Source of the DNA: Candidatus Sulfopaludibacter sp. SbA3
Lineage (GTDB): Bacteria > Acidobacteriota > Vicinamibacteria > Vicinamibacterales > UBA2999
Direction: 5' to 3'
DNA: 9,847 bases
NCBI GenBank assembly: GCA_945866285.1
Contig: CAMBHC010000070.1
Coordinates: 1 to 9,847 of the forward strand
Below, piece by piece: positions 6,739 to 9,847 of the stretch (position 1 is the first letter of the stretch; every line of letters begins with the position of its first letter). The notes under the pieces are model-generated. The model worked only from the letters and a program-made list of their open reading frames with translations, made no database searches and was not told the origin of the DNA. The position numbers and the translations under genes are program-made.

Positions 6739-6764
6739 CGGCGGGTCTGAAGACCCGCCGCTAC
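6739..6764 (-). repeat. REP-like palindrome with 5' GTAG, between two operon genes
   Basis: On the minus strand GTAG (6764-6761) directly abuts a perfect inverted repeat, CGGCGGGTCT / AGACCCGCCG, pairing 6760-6751 with 6748-6739 around a TC centre (10 bp, or 9 bp with a 4-nt loop). GTAG at the foot of a GC hairpin is the hallmark of REP sequences recognised by TnpA-REP (RAYT) enzymes. It begins 2 nt after the stop of the VWA gene and ends next to the ribosome site of the TPR-like gene. It may pause RNA polymerase, protect mRNA ends or tune translation of the downstream gene. Whether it is repeated in the genome cannot be seen here. Confidence 0.7.
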
Positions 6765-6766
6765 GT

Positions 6767-7867
6767 TCACGGTAACTTGCCGAACCACGGCGTCGCGAGC
6801 TTGAGACCCGCGGCTGATGTCCACAAGACGACGGCGGCCAGCGCGAACAGGCTGAAGCGCGCTTGCTGGCTCGAATACTGGCGGGTCTCGATGGTGCCCA
6901 CCGCTTCGCGATCGATGTCTTCGACGGCGGCGATCAGGCTGGCCTCGTTCTTGGCCACGTAGTAGCGGCCACCGGTCTTCTCGACGGCAGCTTTCCACTT
7001 CGCGTCGGGAATCCCCTCGCCGAACTCCTTGTTGTAGTTGGTGCGGACGAAGAACAGCGGGATCTTGTTGTCGACGGCGCTCTTCAGGATGTCGTCGAGA
7101 CTGCGGCCGTGGACGATCGAGGTGGTGTCCTCGCCGTCAGTGAAGATCACCATCAGGTTGCCCGAGGCTTCGAGATAGTTGAACGCCTTGAAGATTTCGA
7201 TGCTCTCCTCGAGAGCACTCGCAATCACCGTGCCCGACTCGGGGAACTGCGAGAACTCCACGGGGTCGCCGATCAACGACATGCTCAACAGCAGGTTGTC
7301 GTAGTCGCTGGTGAACGGCGTGATGACGTAGGCGCGGCTGCCGAACTCGACCAGCGCCATCAGGTCGCGATGACGGCTCTTGCGCCGCAACTGCACGAAC
7401 CGCTCGGCGGCAGCGATGGTCGTGAAGAAGGCCGGCTGCACGGTGTTACGGGTATTGAGGGTGGCGGCCGTGAACGCGGTCTGCATGCTGTCGGAGGCGT
7501 CGATCATCAGGCTGATGCGACGGCCGGGATAGGTGACGTTCTCGACCACCAGCGATGAAAACGGGTCGGCAAACGCGAGCAGCGCCGCGGGCAGCGCAAT
7601 GACGAACAGGACCACCGGCAGGTGGCGGGTCCAGGCCAGACGCGAGCCGGGCACGGACCGCAATAACGCCGGCAGGATGACCTGATGGCGCCCGGGCTTG
7701 CGGGCGACTGCGGCGCGAATCAACAACAACAGCACCGAGATGCCGGCGACGGCAATCAGGGCAAGGCGGCCGGTGTCGCGGCGCCAGAACTGCAAGCCGG
7801 CAAAGTCAAACACCGCCCACTCAGCGGCCACCGACTGGGCCAACGCGGTCAGCGCCGAGACCACCAC
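6767..7867 (-). CDS. Membrane-anchored VWA-domain protein, MxaC-like by position (or BatA-like)
   Basis: A 366-residue protein. Membrane segments are at about 34-52, 84-100 and 338-356, with the VWA domain between the second and third, so the domain is predicted periplasmic. The metal site is complete: DASDS at 123-127, Thr213 in ESGTVIASALEES, and Asp244 in VIFTDGED. Initiation is ambiguous: GTG codons stand at 7867 and 7864, with GGAG 3 and 6 nt upstream respectively. Both overlap the end of the MxaA-like gene (stop at 7851-7849); a GTG at 7831 would avoid overlap but lacks support. The second GTG has better ribosome-site spacing, but the difference is one residue. It follows the MxaA-like gene and precedes the TPR-like gene, the slot of mxaC. 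It and the other VWA protein are quite different in sequence, so they are not a recent duplication. Confident VWA membrane protein; the exact role is inferred. Confidence 0.92.
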   Translation of the reverse strand: MVVSALTALAQSVAAEWAVFDFAGLQFWRRDTGRLALIAVAGISVLLLLIRAAVARKPGRHQVILPALLRSVPGSRLAWTRHLPVVLFVIALPAALLAFADPFSSLVVENVTYPGRRISLMIDASDSMQTAFTAATLNTRNTVQPAFFTTIAAAERFVQLRRKSRHRDLMALVEFGSRAYVITPFTSDYDNLLLSMSLIGDPVEFSQFPESGTVIASALEESIEIFKAFNYLEASGNLMVIFTDGEDTTSIVHGRSLDDILKSAVDNKIPLFFVRTNYNKEFGEGIPDAKWKAAVEKTGGRYYVAKNEASLIAAVEDIDREAVGTIETRQYSSQQARFSLFALAAVVLWTSAAGLKLATPWFGKLP

Positions 7868-8985
7868 GTACTCCAGGCGTTGCGGTCGCGTTGCAGATCG
7901 CTCGCCACTCCGAGGGCGTGCCGGACGGCTTCGCTCAGGGTGGCCGCATCACGGACCGGGGTCTGTTGATACAACGCCGCCGTCAGGTCGGCCAGTGCCG
8001 ACTGCAGGCCGTCCAGATGCTGCCGATGCGCCAGCGACGCGGCGTCGTCCAGTGTCGAACCGAACACGGCCACGTCAGCCGCGGTCACCGGGCTCGAGAC
8101 TGACGCGCGACGCGTCCTGACCCGGCCATGGCTCACCGCGAGCCGGCCCTCGGGCACGGGCGCAGTCGCGGCCAGCACTTTCTCACTCACAGGACGGCGG
8201 ATGGCAAGCGCGGCGATCACGCGAACCGACGCCAGGGCCCGTGCCACGGCTTCGTCCGTCCAGCCATCGCCCGCGGTTGCCGCCTGAATGTCGGCCAAGA
8301 CACGAGCGGCGTGCGAGGCGACCGCGCGGTCCGGCAGGCGATCGCTCGCGATGACGCCGGCCTTGGGAGCACCCCGAGCCAACGGCATGAGGGCCATCAC
8401 GGCCATCACCGCGGCAATCGCACCCAGCGCGACCGCCAGGATCTGAAACAAGCTGCTGCGGAACCGCAGCGACTCAACGGCGCCCAGGCTGGCGTCCGAA
8501 CCATCGCGAATATCGATGGCTTCCTTCGGCACCAGCGACAGCACCTTGATGGGCAGCGCCGGCATCAGGTAGTTGAGGTCGCGCCCCTCGAGTGCGGCAG
8601 CAGGACCCACGCGCGTGTGGACGCGATACGGAATCGCCAGCGCCGGCACATTGACGTCGCGGCCGATCGCATCGGCGCTGACCAGGCGCAGCTGATAGTG
8701 GTACTGCAGGAACTTGCGCTGCAGGCGATGCGCATCCGCCGGGTGCGAGCCGCCGAGGATCTCGAACGGCGCCATTTGAATCGCGGCGACACCCAACCGC
8801 GATTCGTCGGCCACGACCTGCATGGACTCGGTCTCGATCACTGCGCAGGTCAGGGTCACGTCGAATGATTCACCGATCGTGATCGCGCCGGCACTCGACT
8901 GCCACCAGCAGCGAATCGGGTCCACACCTTGCGCCGGTGCCACCGCCGGAAGCATCAGCGCCACGATCACCAGAATCGTCCTCAT
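7849..8985 (-). CDS. Exported single-TM protein of MxaA/BatD-like layout
   Basis: A 378-residue protein from ATG 8985. The frame is open up to 9150, but that extension is Arg-rich and antisense to the ATPase gene, whereas ATG 8985 gives a clean signal peptide (MRTILVIVALMLPAVAPAQG). Residues 22-150 form a predicted periplasmic beta region: ITIGESFDVTLTCAV, then FEILGG, YHYQLRLV, VNVPALAIPYRV. Cys26 and Cys47 probably form a disulfide. One membrane segment spans about 178-201, followed by a 175-residue helical cytoplasmic part. The pattern of strand-rich 'IGExFxVTLTC' ectodomain, one TM and a cytoplasmic tail resembles MxaA and BatD. Its ATG overlaps the TGA of the MoxR gene (ATGA), so it should be translationally coupled to the ATPase. 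Its cytoplasmic tail is a plausible contact for that ATPase (inference). Named by layout and position; I cannot prove homology by eye. Confidence 0.82.
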   Translation of the reverse strand: MRTILVIVALMLPAVAPAQGVDPIRCWWQSSAGAITIGESFDVTLTCAVIETESMQVVADESRLGVAAIQMAPFEILGGSHPADAHRLQRKFLQYHYQLRLVSADAIGRDVNVPALAIPYRVHTRVGPAAALEGRDLNYLMPALPIKVLSLVPKEAIDIRDGSDASLGAVESLRFRSSLFQILAVALGAIAAVMAVMALMPLARGAPKAGVIASDRLPDRAVASHAARVLADIQAATAGDGWTDEAVARALASVRVIAALAIRRPVSEKVLAATAPVPEGRLAVSHGRVRTRRASVSSPVTAADVAVFGSTLDDAASLAHRQHLDGLQSALADLTAALYQQTPVRDAATLSEAVRHALGVASDLQRDRNAWSTWWSRR

Positions 8986-9847
8986 GGCACCGGCACCTGG
9001 GCGATGACGTCGCGAATCACTGCCTCGGCGGTCAGGCCGTGGGCCGCGGCATGCGGGCCCAGCCAAATGCGATGACCGAGCACGAACGGCGCGAGTTCCT
9101 GGATGTCTTCCGGATACACCTCGGCGCGCCGGTGCTGCAACAACGCCCACACCTTCGCGAGCCGGCTCCAGCAGATGATGGCCCGGGGGGAGGCGCCGAG
9201 ATCGACACCCCGCTCCACCAGCTCCGACGCGGAGTGGTGCCGCCAGTCGGTATCTTCGTTGTAGGGTCGCGTCGCCGCCACCAGCCGCTGAATGTATCGG
9301 CCGAGCCGATCGTGAAGGAAGACGCCGCCGCTAATCACGGCTCGCAATTGGACAATCCGCTCCTTCGACAGCAGCGGGTTGAGTCGCACCTGCTTGAAGT
9401 CGAAGTTGACGAGTTTCTCTTCTTCTTCGGGAGGCAGGTAGCCGATGTTCACCATCGCGGCGAAGCGGTCCGTCGCCGCTTCCGATAGCGGAAAGGTGCC
9501 CTGTCCCAACTCCACCGGGTTCATCGTGGCAATCGCAAAACTAAACGTCGGCAGCTCGTAGGTCTTCTTGCCGACGGTGATGGTGCGGTCCTGCAGCGCT
9601 TCGAGAAACGCGCTTTGCGACTTCAGGGGGATGCGGTTGATCTCGTCCAGCAGGATCACTTCCGCCGACGCCATAGGGCCGAACTCGGTCACCAGCTCGC
9701 CGGTGGACGGGTTGATCATCTGGAAGCCCACCACTTCGGTCGGCTGCAGGTCGGCGCGGCCCTGGATGCGCGCGAACTTGGCGTCGCTGATGGCTGACAG
9801 GATCACGCCGAAGAACGTCTTGCCGACGCCTGGCACCCCCCGCAGCA
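8982..9847 (-). CDS. moxR: MoxR-family AAA+ ATPase, N-terminus cut by window edge
   Basis: A cytoplasmic AAA+ ATPase of the MoxR group, which works with VWA proteins to mature or remodel metalloenzymes and envelope complexes. The window opens in frame at LRGVPGVGKT, so Walker A (GVPGVGKT) is just inside and roughly the first 45 residues of a usual 330 are missing; no start codon is visible. Counting from the Val of VPGVGKT as 1, Walker B is ILLDE (61-65), sensor 1 is IATMNP with Asn106, the arginine finger lies in ATDRF (Arg124), and sensor 2 is GASPRA (Arg218), a MoxR signature. RIQGRADLQPTEVVGF and EINRIPLKSQSAFLEALQ are also typical of the family. It heads the visible operon and overlaps the MxaA-like gene by ATGA. 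All catalytic motifs present are intact. Equivalent to mxaR in a methylotroph-type cluster or to the ATPase of a bat operon. Confidence 0.95.
   Translation of the reverse strand, partial: LRGVPGVGKTFFGVILSAISDAKFARIQGRADLQPTEVVGFQMINPSTGELVTEFGPMASAEVILLDEINRIPLKSQSAFLEALQDRTITVGKKTYELPTFSFAIATMNPVELGQGTFPLSEAATDRFAAMVNIGYLPPEEEEKLVNFDFKQVRLNPLLSKERIVQLRAVISGGVFLHDRLGRYIQRLVAATRPYNEDTDWRHHSASELVERGVDLGASPRAIICWSRLAKVWALLQHRRAEVYPEDIQELAPFVLGHRIWLGPHAAAHGLTAEAVIRDVIAQVPVP

Noticed and set aside
6729..6998. N-terminal 90-residue extension of the TPR-like protein
   Set aside because: The stretch is Arg-rich, overlaps the end of the VWA gene and translates the REP-like palindrome. The ATG at 6728 has a ribosome site and a membrane anchor right after it.
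6863..7558. A 231-codon plus-strand frame
   Set aside because: It is fully antisense to the first VWA gene, whose metal-site motifs show it is the real gene.
8986..9150. 55-residue extension of the MxaA-like protein
   Set aside because: It lies antiframe inside the MoxR gene and is low-complexity Arg/Gly/Pro. The ATG at 8985 begins a proper signal peptide and forms an ATGA junction.
1..9847. tRNA, rRNA, insertion sequence or phage genes
   Set aside because: None was recognised: intergenic space is tiny and no transposase, integrase or clover-leaf pattern is visible.

Overview
The window is GC-rich and densely packed. It looks like a soil bacterium, most plausibly an acidobacterium of the Vicinamibacteria type. 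That is inferred from the gene families seen together (exported quinoprotein with an N-terminal cytochrome, CHRD protein, matrixin with duplicated C-terminal Cys domains, exported pyridoxamine-oxidase-like protein) and from base composition, not from a marker gene. Nine protein genes are visible: eight on the minus strand and one (2694-3227) on the plus strand. There is no gene-free stretch above 300 bases; the longest is the 106-base divergent region 2588-2693.

Right block (9847 down to 3232, all minus strand): a tight operon, read right to left. It starts with a MoxR-type AAA+ ATPase cut by the window edge. Next come an exported single-TM protein of MxaA/BatD-like layout, a membrane VWA protein, a TM-anchored TPR-like protein and a second membrane VWA protein. 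These are followed by a secreted protein of unknown family and a secreted M10 zinc metalloprotease. Junctions are ATGA overlaps, direct abutment or gaps of 38 nt or less. The order ATPase / MxaA-like / VWA / TPR-like / VWA matches mxaR-(S)-A-C-K-L of methylotrophs, whose products are needed to make active, calcium-loaded PQQ methanol dehydrogenase. It differs from the batA-B-C-D order. No DUF58 (MxaS) gene lies between the first two genes. A REP-like palindrome with a 5' GTAG sits in the 38-nt gap between the first VWA gene and the TPR-like gene.

Left block (2587 down to 1, minus strand): a secreted CHRD-domain protein is coupled by an ATGA overlap to a large exported PQQ-dependent dehydrogenase carrying its own N-terminal cytochrome c domain. 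The dehydrogenase ends at the left edge of the window.

Between the blocks, a plus-strand gene encodes an exported pyridoxamine-5'-phosphate-oxidase-like protein. It is divergent from the CHRD gene across a region with a 9-bp tandem repeat and two TANNNT boxes, each exactly 8 nt from a start codon. It converges on the metalloprotease gene with a 4-bp gap.

Working model (inference): the MoxR/VWA/TPR membrane machine matures a periplasmic metalloenzyme, and the neighbouring quinoprotein is the obvious candidate client. The unknown secreted protein and the matrixin are expressed with the machine and may act in the same envelope compartment.
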